Assembly (NCBI GenBank): GCA_949825045.1
Contig: OX463806.1
Location: 44,974,208-45,038,207 of the forward strand
DNA: 64,000 bases
Origin: Argyresthia goedartella
Lineage: Eukaryota; Arthropoda; Insecta; Lepidoptera; Argyresthiidae
Direction of reading: 5' to 3'
The position numbers and the translations under genes are program-made. Position 1 is the first letter of the stretch. Each line of letters starts with the position of its first letter. The notes under the pieces are model-generated. The model was given only the letters and a program-made list of their open reading frames with translations, made no database searches and was not told the origin of the DNA. This document shows, in pieces, positions 10,356-22,250 of this stretch.

Positions 10356-10807
10356 AATTCCCAGCATTGCACTAAGTGTTGTTCGCTTGGCAACTGCTGA
10401 TCAATCTACTCCATCTGCCCAACTGTTTGCTCAGAATCGATATACCTACCTAGGTACATATGGATATCGACGTTATCTCGTATAGTTACAGTTCGCGCCA
10501 AACATCTAGTTAGCTCTGAAGTTGCTGCGCCGCGCATTCCGCAGTGTGCCTGTCGTTAGCCCGGGCTGGTCATTAAGGACCGGCGTTTGAGGAAATGGCT
10601 AGAGCCTTTTGATTAAAATAAAGCATCGTCGGAAACTTTTAACAACCAGCTTTACCGAAAGCCAGGCTTTTGATTTCGAGGAATGGAGAAACGGCCCAAT
10701 AGGAAACATGAATTGAATTTATTTTTGCTTTCTTTTTCACGTATGTCATGTCGAGCCGAGCGGAGCAAATTGAAAAAATAAAATTTAATTGAATGCTAAA
10801 ACTGTTC

Positions 10808-10854
10808 TTGTAAGGGACAGAGCTAAACTGACGCATAGTCTCTGTCCCTTACAA
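10808..10854. repeat. Perfect 15-bp hairpin
   Basis: Arms ttgtaagggacagag (10808-10822) and its exact complement (10840-10854) surround a 17-base loop. Probably a small MITE relic. Confidence 0.8.
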
Positions 10855-10944
10855 TAAGTGTTTTACTGTCACTAGACGCTGATGGGCGTTTTAGAAATAA
10901 TTCCTTTTCACGATACTTCAAAATAGTATTAATTTTGAAAATCA

Positions 10945-10992
10945 AGCCAATCACGTGCCGCTAATATTCAAAATAGCGACACGTGATTGGCT
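10945..10992. repeat. Perfect 13-bp hairpin containing cacgtg
   Basis: Arms agccaatcacgtg and cacgtgattggct surround a 22-base spacer. It could be MITE debris. An inverted CCAAT/E-box pair is an alternative reading with no further support. Confidence 0.7.
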
Positions 10993-11674
10993 GAAATCAG
11001 TTTAACCAATTTACCGGCCGTATATGTCGCAGATTTTTGCGATGCGACGCCGAAACGCAGTGATGCGGCCTGGGCCTAAGGGTTGTGTTAGGTCACAACT
11101 GTATGCACAATCTGGAGCCGAGCTAAGCAATCCCATGGTTTAAGGCCCATACGTCTTGTGATAATCATTATTCTAGACACATCTATGCAACTTGTTAAAC
11201 GTTTCGGTCCGTTATTTGATTGCCTCTTGATTTGGCTTTTAGTTAACCCCTTATGTGGTAGAGGCATCCATATTTTTTTTTAAATATGACGGCAAATATA
11301 TTGCCTCTGTCACATTAAAGGTAAACGGAACGAGCTTTTGACTAAGTGGCTAATTCATCCAAATGGCGGCGTTGCAAAGGCTAGTCATTTGTTCAAACGT
11401 CGGTCCTGAATGAACGGCCTGGGCTATTAATTAAGTAGCGACCAAATGGCCATCTATACCGCTGATGCCTGGGGCCCGGGTCTGATATATTATCGGCAAG
11501 AAAAACAACAGATATCGATTGTTTCCCAACGGGGCGTCACATGACGCATTTCGTAGTCTCCTATTCAAAAAGACGCCGCCGACAAGCCGCTAGCAAGCGA
11601 TCAATTCAAAGCAGCACAATTCCGTATTCGGCGATCGTCAAGCTGTGTCGTCGGAAACACCAGAGACGAGCTCT
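10993..11674. other. Non-coding stretch, no gene seen
   Basis: Nothing beyond short incidental open frames. Confidence 0.45.
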
Positions 11675-11862
11675 GTGGAGCATCGGTTGTGTCTCTGCCT
11701 ACCATGCGAGAGGTCCCGGCTTCGATCCCCGGCTGGGGGTAAAGAAAAAAAAACCCCAGGTCTTGGGATGTTGATATGGGTGTGACGTCGCTGTTTCTAG
11801 TTCCCACGATACAGGGTATTCTAGTGTTAGGCCAGAAGCAATGTGTGTGCCTGTATGTTAAT
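11675..11862 (+). mobile_element. tRNA-derived SINE, family B
   Basis: The tRNA-like head (gcgagaggtcccggcttcgat..ccggctggggg) is followed by an A-run, caggtcttgg, tgacgtcgctgtttctagtt, and gccagaagcaatgtgt. The same order occurs at 29110-29265 (+), 33082-33277 (-), 53985-54098 (+, truncated) and 54448-54632 (-). Confidence 0.85.
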
Positions 11863-11888
11863 GTTTATGTTTATAGCACGATTTTTTA

Positions 11889-12034
11889 GCCATTCTCCGT
11901 TATTGCGACGCGAAAGCGTCAACATCAGAGCTGACAAGATGCTGGACGCGAGTTGTACCAAGGTTCGCTCGGCGTCAAAGGAATTGGAGAACAATGTAAA
12001 TAACATTGAACTGAGAGCCGACGCTTTGCTGTAA
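11889..12034 (+). CDS. Possible terminal exon, unidentified coiled-coil peptide
   Basis: After an acceptor-like ttttttag (ends near 11888) an open frame runs to TAA at 12032-12034 and reads RESVNIRADKMLD, then KVRSASKELENNVNN, then IELRADALL. The composition is helical with regular hydrophobic spacing, unlike random frames here, and would suit the last helix of a small coiled-coil protein. It directly follows a SINE, no partner exon was found, and I do not recognise the family. It could be chance. Confidence 0.3.
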
Positions 12035-12831
12035 ACCGACAAACCGTTTTACAGAAACCAATTGTTTTGGCCAACTCGCCGGTGTACTAGGTTTTACTGG
12101 AAATGAATGTATTAATGAGCAAATTATAAAGGGGTCAACGACCTTTTAACACCCACGAAAACTTGGGATAGATTGTAGACGGATGAAAAATCACTGACTT
12201 ATTTAATATGTAGTTTACTTTACACTTATCGTATTGTGAGAATGTGATCAATCTTTAATAGGATATACAATTTGTTCTGTTGAACATGATAGCACGAAAA
12301 TAGACCAATTTAATTTCATATTTCACATTACTTAAACTGAGCTGACCTTAAACTGCAATACCAATTGTACAAATGTGTGTTTGACTCTATCAACAATGTA
12401 TGCAGGTACAGTCGGATACGAGAAAAGATACAGAATTACCTTGATGACTATGGCGCTAGAGTATAGTATGAATGGGGTTTAGTTGGGCCTGACACTAAAT
12501 TAGAATGCCCTGGAAATTCCGAATCCAATTATGTAGTTGTACTTTTCGTTTAATCGTAAATGTGGATATTTAAAATCTTATGAACCCCCTAGGTATTAAA
12601 TAAATTTATCTATTCTCATAACGTAAAATTCAAATAACAACACTTCAAAACGAATCTATATTGCCATAAAAATATAATAAAATTATAACACTTTTCCTCA
12701 GACAAAATTACGTTATAAAATATTTATTTTTCCATTACGATACAGTTTGACTTGTCTGTGGCAGCGTCCATATCATCAGCGCAAGCGCGGTGATATGCTA
12801 GGTTTTGGCGCCATTCATACGTTTTGTTGTA
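12035..12831. other. AT-rich stretch, no gene seen
   Basis: No exon, RNA gene or repeat could be supported. Confidence 0.5.
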
Positions 12832-13057
12832 CAGTCAGCAGCAGATATATATGAGCGCGCAAGCTACTCAAATAGATCTACACATCGCAACCAGAAATAT
12901 CTACAAAGCCAAAGTGTCAAAATTATCTCAACACCCTCGTGTTAACATGGAGTTTGATATAATTTTGACACTTTGGCTGTGTAGATATTTCTGGTTGTTT
13001 ATGATGTGTAGATCTATTTGACAAGCTAGAGTGCTCACATTTATCTGATGCTAACTG
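12832..13057. mobile_element. Palindromic MITE, about 226 bp
   Basis: The left end cagtcagcagcagata pairs with the reversed right end cagttagcatcagata. The inner arms (tagatctacacat..., gaaatatctacaaagccaaag) pair almost perfectly around a loop near 12930-12955. A cagtcagc start is seen in many lepidopteran MITEs. Confidence 0.85.
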
Positions 13058-14779
13058 ATTTTACTGAATTTTGTGGAAATTGTGAAGAAAATTTTACTCA
13101 GCCCGATGATTTAAATGCTTCGAAAGAAATGACTCATGTCATAATTGATTACCAGCAAACTACTATCTTACTCTTTTTTCTTCACTTTGATCTTTTATTT
13201 AGTATGTTCAATGTATGAGAGAAGATAATGTATTGTATAAAACAGCACGAAACTAGATATTGAAACACTCGTGTGATGCAACAGTTTCTTAAAATACTAT
13301 TAAAGAATATAAATTTGGGGCATTGCACGCTGCCAGGGTGTCAGGGTGTCAGGGTGCCAGGGTGCCAGGGTGCCAGGACATCAAGTACAATATCAAGAAT
13401 ATTTCATATAAAAACGGCAAATATCATTGAAATATGTCGTTATAGCCTAATTTATGAGGTACCTAGTAATTATTTTTATGTCTAACAAAAGGTGTAAAAA
13501 CCACATATAATATAAATAAAAAGTAAAATTATATTTCAAATGGAAATAAAACAATTCATAACATCCAATAGAGACAAATACAGAAAAAAACAATAACAAA
13601 GGAACACATAAATTTCAACGAACTAACTTTCAACGCGACATTGTGACATGATTGATAGATTTGTGTTTTAAACACTGAAGAGGCTAATACTGAGTTCGTC
13701 TTACCTAACATCCACCCACCCCCCACCACAAGGGGGTGTCTCTTACAACGCGAGCTCAAAACGAGCTAACCTACCTACAGTTAGTATTACGTCTTAAACT
13801 ATGACTAATTTATAACATTCAATTCAATCTTACTATGAGACTCTTAAATCCATTATGAATATTTTGACATTTCTTAATTGCCTTACATACCGGGTGAACA
13901 AGTATGTAAGGCTTAGTTCTAACTACGGTTGACATGACACTAGTGAGCGGCCAATTGTTTTTTTTCCCTAAAAAGAGACCGAGGTCCGAATTTGCGTTTT
14001 TTTTTTAGATATCATCATTTTTTTAATGGCAATCGATAGTCCTAATTAACCCCTTAATGTATGGCCTAACCCAAAATGGATCGCGATTTTTAACATTATT
14101 GCTTGTTAATAAAGTTCAAATTATTATAAAGTCGGACAATAGTAGTGCCTAATCTCTTCTAAAAATGTATGGTCTGATTGAGGAAATAGGTCACGTACAT
14201 CTAGATAACCCCTTATCTGTTTCACTCAAACAGTAGAACGAAATCACTGATTATAAAAGTTTGTTTAAAATTAGTGGTTCAATCAGCACGTATATGATAA
14301 AAATTATCACAAAACCGAAATCTGCCAATTTAGTAATAAGGCGTTTGCTTCATTTATTATTTATTGCGTAAATTTAACTCTGATATCGTAGTTCGGAATT
14401 CAGCTAAAAGTACCTAAGTTCAGGTTAATTTCTCCGGAGAGCGGGCAAGTGCGAGTGCATGTCATTTATGTTATGGTATACACAAACACCCGTAGATTAA
14501 GCCCACAAAAACCAGCTTGAGATCTACCAAGAATTGGTACTTATGGAGCTTATTAGATATCGCTCCATTTTTTTAATGAATATATCTCGTAAATTATAAC
14601 ATTTACAACAAAAAGTTAGTACAAAACATCGAATCGCCTTAATGAGGGCTATCGATTGCCATTAAGAAAACAATGATAACTTTAAAAAATCGAATGTCCG
14701 CTAATTCGGACCTCGACCCACTGTGCGCCGCCGCCAGCTGGCGATGCGTCACATTGAAGCAAAACAGTCGGCTACTGTC
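13058..14779. other. Non-coding stretch with one short tandem repeat
   Basis: Apart from the 13331-13378 array, no gene or repeat was recognised. Confidence 0.5.
13331..13378 (+). repeat. Short tandem repeat (cagggtgyc)n
   Basis: Five units of a 9-base motif, cagggtgtc or cagggtgcc. Confidence 0.9.
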
Positions 14780-14965
14780 AGACGAAGTGATAACAAAGCC
14801 TAATATGTAATTGTAACGTGAAATATATCGCGTATTCCGAGTGAAGATGGCCCTTGGAGCATTGCATGAGGGTAATGCTATCCTTGCCAGGACCGTCCGT
14901 GCGGCCGCCGCCCCGCCGCCGCGCCGCCGCCGCCCCGCCGCCGCGACCGCCCGTAGTGCCGTCCA
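14780..14965. other. GC-rich island with CCG/CGG repeats
   Basis: A (CCG)n-rich core at about 14898-14950 stands out from AT-rich flanks. On the - strand it would encode Gly-Gly-Ala/Arg runs followed by GPGKDSITLMQCSKGHLHS; on + an Ala/Pro/Arg run. It could be a first exon or promoter-proximal CpG region, but no splice-consistent gene model could be built. Confidence 0.35.
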
Positions 14966-17809
14966 CACACAGAATAGCATTACAATCGTTGTAACATTAC
15001 AGTACTTACACGATACGTAAATGGACCCGGTTTAAGCAGTTGCATGCATTCATCATTTTGTTACGATCAGGGCGAGAACATTTAATAAAAATGCTTCACT
15101 ACCTACCCATTTATACATGCCATATATACATTATAAACAGCTAGATTTTGCAATGTCGATGACAAGTCCCCGGATAAGCATTCCCCTCCTGACATTGTAA
15201 ACAGCGCCAGATAATACAACAATATTGATATCAATACACGTAGATCTCAAAAATGGTTGTAATGCAAAAGGGCTCACCGACGTAACCGTGTAGCGAATGT
15301 ACCGATTTTTATAGCACAAGTTGTTCATTATGTTTATAATGTGTTATTGGTCAAAGTAAATAGTAAAATTGCCTTCTTTTATCATGATTACAATGTATGA
15401 ACTTTGAAAAAATTAATAATATTGCGCTCCGTCACATGGTTACGTTGTTGAATTTTGATACAGTGTCAACTGTGATGTTTCATCTTGAATACATAATAAT
15501 CGTAAGACTTTCGTTTTTCATATCTATTTTAGAGTGACCGATATTATTATTTCATTACGCCGATGAATGCGTGCTTACATAAAAAGCTACAAGTAATTTG
15601 CGACACACAAAACTGAGAGATTATGGCTAGACTATAATATAAAATAGCAATGTGATGAAATTTTAAATCACTGGTGTAACGATGTACACAATGTATAATG
15701 AAAATATGCTTCTGAAATGAGAAGCCAAAATCTTCCCAAGACGTGTGGTGAGAAAAGCAGTTATTTAAAACCATTTCACGTTTCGAAGATGTAATGATGT
15801 GCTGAGAATGGTCCCGATAAGGCCCGTCAGACAGAACACGTAGTCTTAGAAGAGTGCTAGTTTGCTCTCCATCATTCGGGCCTAAGGCTCCTGCTTTTTA
15901 GTTTAAACTCGAACATACCTTACCCTGTGTGAAAGTAAATGGAATATAATTTGTACAAAAACTATGTAAAAATTACCGAAATATTCCCCCCGAAACTCGT
16001 CAATTACGAAGTGTAGAGATTTGTAATACCTACATAATTGTAGGGGATACCAGAACAAATATACTAGTTACCTAAGATAAATCTAAAAAAACAATAATTT
16101 TAGCAATAGGTTACATTCAGGCAACCTCATAATATTTACATCGCTGCACATATCTATCTAAGATTCTTAACACTAAAAAAATTATTTTATTTTCATAAAA
16201 CTATTTGACACTTCCTCCGTAAGAGTGTGATGGATGTTCCAACTTGTGATGTGGTTGATAACAGTGCATTTACGTCAATTTATTATCACCTCTGCAACAA
16301 CACGGTGGCGTGTATAAAAATACATTATGCTACCGTCAACCCATTGGCAAATACTCATGGGTTCTAAATTGAGACTAAGAAAAATCAGTCTCCAAAAATA
16401 TAGTGCGACTATATGCCCGCATTGCACGTCAGGTGACCGGGATCACTTTTGGGCTGTTCGGCGGAATGGCGTAGCCGTGGAATTCTGCAATTAAATATGT
16501 ACCACCAAATGGTTGTTCTCGTAACAAATCCCACTTTGTGACCACTTTGCTGACTCCTGGCACTCGCTCAGTCCGCTTCGCTCGCTTCGGTTGAAGCAAT
16601 TTTATAGTAAAACCAGGTAGGCATTCAAAAGAATGTAAACATTCAGACATGTTCGGCGGAATACTCAAGGCGTCAAAACTTAATATAGCTAACAGAAATC
16701 CGGTAGCTCTTGGGCGGCCTAATCCGTCTTGTTTCGAGGCCTGAGGAGTCTGCTGACTGTCATTGCATACATTTCTTTATACACCTACCTAGTCGAACTG
16801 GTTGTTAACCATTATGAGTTCTGCGCAGTCCATACAGTCGCCGCTCGCAATGAAATGTCGGGCAGTGCGCTGTAGCCTTAATTCTTGTTTGCAACCAAGG
16901 ACTAGACCTAAATGACCTAGTGTTTGGTGTTCTATTACAAATGTTTGCAACGCCGCTTGAGTCAAAAATGTACTTTCAACGAGAAGTTGGCTTCCCTCGG
17001 ACGTCTATCGGTAATCCAAAACTCCATTACTGAAATCACAACAATAAGATATGGCCCGTACAGTTAGGGCTTTGAGCGTCAATATTGGGAAAAAACACGT
17101 TCAATTGCTCGTAAATTCTACGATTAGATTATGTAACCAATGAAGGGAGGCCTCCCCAAATATGCGGTTTTATCTCCACGCGGCACAGTGTGGCAAATAC
17201 GCTGTCGCCTGCGATACACGTTGGCATACAAATTGAAGCGTCGTCGATAAGCAGTGCCCGATGGCGCGCAGTCCATTGAATGAGTTCACGTTGCGTCGGG
17301 CGAATTCACCGATTCAGTAGGTTGGTGTACCTGTTGAGAGAAATCCTTGTTAGATAACCGAAAGGGAAATATTAAACTGCACATCAATTATACTGATTTG
17401 CACAGCAATATCAAGATATCAAGGGCAAGTATCACAAGGTAGTGATACGCAGCCGATTAAATTATCGTCATATCATTCCTTAGGCAGGTTTCAAAGTAAC
17501 GGAAACACTACCGCGGCAACATACTCAGATGAGCGCTAAGGACATATGCGCACCCACATATCATTTTGTTGTCCTAAGGTCCCCACAGGTTGCCACTGTA
17601 GTTGCGCAGACGTGCTCCTGATGTACAGTTACCTACGATGCCACCCACCACGCCTGCCTGCACAGCTTTTCAAAGAGATATATATAGATCTACCATGACA
17701 TTTGCTATTCGCTAGCACTATCAACCGGCTGTCGATCTTTTAGTTAGAGCTTGTTAATAACTGAATAGGTTCTAATTGTACATTAGTCTCAGATATTAGT
17801 GTTATAAAA
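14966..17809. other. Long non-coding stretch, no gene seen
   Basis: No recognisable exon, RNA gene, repeat pair or mobile element was found on either strand. Confidence 0.45.
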
Positions 17810-18290
17810 AATAAAAATCGGTCAAGTTAAGGTTTCGCACCATCGTACATGAAAAAGAACACTAAATCCTAAATAATTAAACCAAAACAAAAAGAAAAAA
17901 CATGTGTTCTCTTGGAATCGCACCAGGAACTTTAAGATTGTGAAACCGATGCGAAACCGACTGAGCCATCTTAAAGTAATAACAGCGAAATTTATGGTGA
18001 TATTGAATCATGATGTTATGAGGTATTTCGCAGGAGCAGGGATTTAAAAAAACAGTCGCTTGTATAGGGACCGCTTTGATTTTCAAAATTGCGTGTAGTT
18101 AATTAGTTGTTGCTGTTGCGGCAACAGAAATGCACGTTCTGTGAAAATTTCAGCTCTCTACCTATTTCCGTTGATCCGATAAAGCCCGGTGACTGACGGA
18201 CGGACGGACGGACGGACAGACAGACGAACAGCGGCGGCTTAGTAATAGGGTCCCGTTTGGCACCCTTCGGGTACGGAACCCTCAAAACTA
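17810..18290 (+). repeat. Dispersed repeat with (GGAC)n and tacggaaccct end
   Basis: It begins aaaaatcggtcaagt, contains gttgctgt(t/a)gcggcaacag and gacggacggacggacgg, and ends agggtcccgtttggcaccc, then ggtacggaaccct. Related pieces lie at 50090-50285 (+), 52616-52720 (-) and 56865-56990 (+). This is a very common lepidopteran interspersed repeat. No protein is encoded. Confidence 0.7.
17899..17972 (-). mobile_element. tRNA-like SINE head inside the dispersed repeat
   Basis: The - strand has A-box-like tggctcagtcgg and B-box-like ggtgcgattcc about 40 bases apart. It sits between two parts of the 17810-18290 repeat, so it probably inserted there. It does not fold into a convincing complete tRNA by eye. 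Confidence 0.5.
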
Positions 18291-18750
18291 TTTACGCAAG
18301 CGGTGAGAAGAATCACGAATCTCGCGATCAATAAATATCTATGCCAACAATAGTAAGAAGCAAATAACGTGAAATAAAAAGCTGTCCAAATGATATTGCA
18401 AGATGTCTCTGTCTCGCTCACACGCGCACGCGACACGTCGTTTGCAGTTGCGGTCGGCGACGAATTTGAACACTTATTCAGAAGCAACTTGCTCATTAGA
18501 GTTGTTGTACTTAATTTACATGCTTGTCCAGGCTTGTTACAATATTTGTACGGTGACAGGCTCAAGAAACTCATGGATGTCAACACAAACGCGCAATTTA
18601 CCTATTCACACGTTTTTGGTTGAGGGAGTGTGGAAAACCTTCGCAAGCATGTGAATCAAGACTAACATCTCCAACACGCTCTTGAAATGAAAATAAGAAA
18701 ATAAATAGAACATCGAAATGTAATGAAAGCCAAAACAAAACAAAAGCTGT
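18291..18750. other. Region 3' of the PDE7-like stop codon
   Basis: No gene was recognised. On the - strand this is where the PDE 3' UTR would lie. A - strand aataaa is not obvious close to the stop. Confidence 0.45.
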
Positions 18751-19070
18751 TCAGCCCTTCGTAGCACCTGTCAGCACCTCAACGGGCAACGAACTTCGCC
18801 GCGGCATATTGAAGGTCCGCTCTTGCACCGAATATGTCGTCTTGGCCAGCCACTGTTGGCACGACGTCATGGGGTTGGGTTTGCGGCGGCCACCGTTGAT
18901 GCTGTGCCGTGCCACCAGCCGGGGCAGGTCGGAAGGCGCTATAGGCGCGGGCGCGGAGCCCCGGCGACGTTGCCAGCTCTCTTTGCTGGATAGGGTGCGG
19001 CGTAGGAGCTGCGGCAGGGCTGTGGTCATTTCGCGGAATTTCTTCTCGCACCGCTTTTCGGAGCTGTTCG
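18751..19070 (-). CDS. PDE7-like phosphodiesterase, last coding exon
   Basis: The acceptor ctccctccacag precedes 19070. The exon takes two bases to complete a split codon from 20578, then 105 codons, and ends TGA at 18751-18753. It reads NSSEKRCEKKFREM, then LLRRTLSSKESW, a Pro/Ala/Arg-rich part, GGRRKPNPMTSCQQWLA and SLPVEVLTGATKG. The phase fits the upstream donor exactly. It is outside the catalytic domain and basic and Ser-rich, so it is likely a disordered regulatory tail. No known domain was recognised. Confidence 0.7.
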
Positions 19071-20577
19071 CTGTGGAGGGAGATGGTGTTTGGATTTTGG
19101 TATGTTAAACTACGGTAGCTAGAACAGTAAACACTGTCATCACCAATGCTCTGAAAACAAGTTGTATTTGACTCGATATGCGGGAGGTAGGTAAATTTTA
19201 AAATCTTTGTTTTTGGGACAACACCTCATATTTGAGGCAAGACCCCGACAAGACGCTAGATAGAGATACACTAACTAAATTAAAAGTAATAAATCATTTA
19301 AAAAAAGTATTTTATCTACACACGTATCATAAACCCTCTTTACCGAGTACAAAAACCGCACGTTACGATCATCATAATGTTAAACTACTTGGTAAAAACT
19401 CATTTCTTATCTGAAAAATTACACATTATGACCATAATGTGTAATTTTTCTACATATTATGACATTCAAGTTTCGAACACCGACGCCCGCCTGCATGCCG
19501 CCCCTAGTTTGTCTGTGAAGTTGGTACTACAGAACAAGCTAAACAACTGCAGAGCCACAATGCCGGTCAAACATGCGGTTCCTGAACACATCAAAGAGAG
19601 TTTATGATATGTGTGTAGATAAACTAGTGTATGTAACTGTACATAATTAGGCATTAAAACTCTCGAGTGATATTATTATGAAACGAGCCGAAGGCGAGTC
19701 CCACTCTCAAGTATTAATGCCCTCCATTAAGTAGCAGTCACATTAACTACTATTTTTTACTTTTAATTTATTCTCTATTTTTAGTTATCGATGTGTTGCA
19801 TCAAAATGTTTCTAAATGTTCATTTCATTTAAATTTTAATAATTTAATAATCCAAGTTATTATGGCAATAAAACTGTAGGATGTGGCAATTTGATATAAC
19901 ATAATGAAATCGGATGATAATTAAGAAAATTGGTTTTCCGTGCCACCACGGGAATAGCGAAATTCTGAAGAAGTCACTTTAAAAATATCTAATCTAGGAC
20001 TAGAGTACATTTCAAGGCGAATCAAACGAGGTCAAACTCGGTAGGGTTGCGTCGTTTTGTTACAGAGTTCCCATGGCCACCTTCCGGCTCCATCAGCTCC
20101 AAAAGCTCCATGTCATGAAAATCAGCTGATCATGAAAATCTGATTTGGCCCGAACATACAACATATGAAAATACAACATACATTGCAAGTTGAATAAAAG
20201 CTTTTAACGAAATAAGTATTTCCTCGCGTTAGTGATGAAAGTTAGAGTATTGCGCTCGGATGAAATTGATGACTTACATAACAATCTATAAGTGGAAAAA
20301 ATTAAAACACGAAAGAAAATTGCTGCTGAAATGCAGTTATTCCTTGAAAACGAATTGAATGATTTTGAGGCACGTAGATTAATTAATTCACACTCTCTGC
20401 GCAGGCACATGCGCATGCGTTCATCAATACTCCATTCTGCGTGACAGAGGGCTGGCCCATCGCCGCAATTATACCTATAGCAGCCACATAAAGGTTTCTT
20501 CACGACGATTTCCAACAGCGTTAGAACGTCTGTTGCATTCCTCCTTTTCACGAATGCTACATACAGTATCAACTCAC
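19071..20577 (-). other. Intron of the PDE7-like gene
   Basis: On the - strand it runs from donor gtgagttg (starts 20577) to the acceptor before 19070. It contains the dispersed element at 19311-19745 and, at about 20040-20160, a fragment (gagttcccatggccacc ... ccggctccatcagct) of a type common in lepidopteran repeats. Confidence 0.7.
19311..19745 (+). repeat. IR-bearing dispersed element, copy 2
   Basis: Inverted tatctacacacgtatcata (from 19312) and tatgatatgtgtgtagata (ending 19621) flank a 300-bp core that also matches 1885-2305 reversed. It contains a perfect 18-bp hairpin (gaaaaattacacattatg, 19413-19430 with 19433-19450). It is inside the PDE intron, antisense to the gene. Confidence 0.75.
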
Positions 20578-21513
20578 CCAAGCGATGTGTATCCGAGGGC
20601 ATGGACTTCCTCCTCTGCAGCAGCAGCTCCGGCACCAGCGGCGCTACCAGGTTGTCCCGCAGCTGGCTCCCCACCGGCGCCGACTCACGCCGCGAACCCA
20701 CCAGCCCCGTCGGGTCCGCTTCTATCAACGGACCGAGGTTCTCCTTCTCCGCTCCACTCTCGGAAGCGTCGTCATCAGTCTTCTCGCGTTTGAACATACT
20801 GCTGAACCTACTCTCTTTGAACTTAAGGAATCTTTGGCTGATTTCAGTCTTTCGGGTCGGGAAGAGGTCGTATTCGTTGCTCGTGTACAAATGGCGAGCT
20901 GTCAGCGCGGCGGCGGTGCGGGCTGTTTCTAATGGAGGAAACGTCTGTTGGCGGATCAGCTTCCAGGTGCCGCCATCTTTGAGAACGCTGCTCAGTCGCG
21001 TGGCTTCTATTGGCGTCGTTATTGAGGCGATTGATGAGTCAGGCAGCAATTTCTCTGAGCTCAAAATCCTTGCAGCTGCTGGGGTTCCGCAGGTGCCCAG
21101 GACGCTGAGTTGAGAATGGAGGGAGTGTTCTGACCCGCAGAGACTAGTTTCACGACTCCCCACATTCTTCCTCTGCTTGCTGTCTTGGAACACGTTGAGT
21201 GGCACCGAGAACCGCCTCAGTTGTTCTTTCAGGCCGCTCTGCTTTGTTGGGTTGAGTGAACTGCGGCGCAACGGTGGTAGAAGTAACTCCGCACTATCGG
21301 AAATGTTAGTCCCTGAGCAAGTTTCGAGATCATCGTCAACTAAGTCGGCGTCTGATATCTCCGTCGTGGTCTCTTCGGCGATTTCCTCGGCAACTAACAT
21401 GTCCCACTTCCCTTGGTTGTAGAGGAGGTTTTTGAGCATTTGAGCTGATAAGTCGTTGTGCAGGAAACGGTGCCATTCCGTGATCAGCGGCGTCACGACG
21501 AATTTGAAGAAAC
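20578..21513 (-). CDS. PDE7-like phosphodiesterase, end of catalytic domain plus long tail
   Basis: The acceptor tatattttag precedes 21513 and the donor gtgagttg starts at 20577. It begins by completing a split Gly codon, then FFKFVVTPLITEWHRF and a helix ending LLYNQGKWDML: the last helices of the class I cyclic nucleotide phosphodiesterase domain. After about 43 residues come roughly 270 Ser/Glu/Leu-rich residues with no recognised domain, including RRSSLNP and QRRKSMP, which look like basophilic kinase sites. Vertebrate PDE7 proteins end within a few tens of residues of this helix, so the extension is unusual. The open frame continues past the donor to 20204, but splice phase and composition favour ending at 20578. 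Confidence 0.8.
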
Positions 21514-21580
21514 CTAAAATATACGAGCACAAGTCACTAAAGTCAGTAATAATACAGAGCTTAATCCTGCACTTAACTGT

Positions 21581-21724
21581 GTAGGTGCCTGCGGTAGTGT
21601 TTTGGTGCGGGAGGGGTTGTGTTGCCGTGGCGTTTGCCTGTATGACGCGAGACATCAGTGCGGGCTCGGCGCAGCAGGTAATGTCACTCCTCCCGCACCG
21701 AAACACTACCGCAGGACACCTACT
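21581..21724. mobile_element. Palindromic MITE in a PDE intron
   Basis: The arm gtaggtgcctgcggtagtg..gcgggagg (21581-21617) pairs with 21686-21724 with few mismatches around a loop of about 68 bases. It lies in the intron between 21514 and 21818, so the whole intron is little more than this element. Confidence 0.85.
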
Positions 21725-21818
21725 ATGTTATCCGCTATGCATATAAATACTGCTTGTTAATTCTATCGTAAATGCCCAGATGGACCTTGCAGAAGTCTGC
21801 ATAATTTATGACCAGTAC

Positions 21819-21924
21819 CTGTCTGTATCTTCGGTATGGAAGTGGTGTGGCGGTCACACAGAGCGGTCACTGGAAGATTCAGCTTACGCTCGTAGTCGCC
21901 TTGGCGGAAGAACTCCTCACACAC
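21819..21924 (-). CDS. PDE7-like phosphodiesterase, catalytic exon
   Basis: The acceptor ttgaacttgaag precedes 21924 and the donor gtactggt begins at 21818. The 106 bases read [15 protein letters not shown], then [18 protein letters not shown] and one base of a Gly codon. EEFF-x-QGD and CDRHT-x-SI-x-x-IQ-x-G are hallmarks of the substrate-pocket region of class I PDEs, and CDRHT-x-SI points to PDE7. This segment precedes the purine-clamp glutamine helix. The joins on both sides preserve frame. Confidence 0.85.
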
Positions 21925-22146
21925 CTTCAAGTTCAAAGAAGTATATGATAGTTTGTATAGCGATATCCAGCCAGCGGTCGCTGCGGCCAAAGAGTATATA
22001 ACTGCGGCATTCCACAAATATGGGAGGGGCTCGTATCGGATTTGACATTTGCCAACAAAATTTATCACGTGACTTTTTACGACAAATGTCAAACAAATCG
22101 CATACATTTTGTGCTGCCATCGAGCGTATACGGTAATACTTGCATT

Positions 22147-22250
22147 ACCAATCTTGTAGATGAATGGTAAACAAGGAAATGTCATTGGCCAGTATAAAAA
22201 TATCCCCGTCAATGACGTTTCTTTGTTTACCTTGAATCTACGAGATTGGT
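22147..22250. mobile_element. Palindromic MITE in a PDE intron
   Basis: accaatcttgtagatgaat (22147 on) pairs with attggt-terminated sequence ending at 22250. Inner parts ggtaaacaaggaaatgtcattg also pair. It sits in the intron 21925-22295. Confidence 0.8.

Noticed and set aside
16429..16668. 79-codon - strand frame with protein-like composition
   Set aside because: No recognised family, no splice context, and it contains cttcgctcgcttcgg words common in transposon debris.
18190..18225. (GGAC)n run as a stand-alone microsatellite
   Set aside because: It is an internal part of a dispersed repeat family whose other copies have it at the same place.
18239..18586. Frames on both strands just 3' of the PDE stop
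   Set aside because: They overlap the (GGAC)n repeat and each other, with no homology.
20204..20577. Continuation of the PDE open frame to 20204
   Set aside because: A gtgagt donor at 20577 keeps phase with a good exon at 18751-19070, and the sequence beyond has no protein-like composition.
20533..21422. Plus-strand open frames across the PDE exon
   Set aside because: They lie opposite a well supported - strand exon and show no domain. They are antisense by-products of its codon bias.
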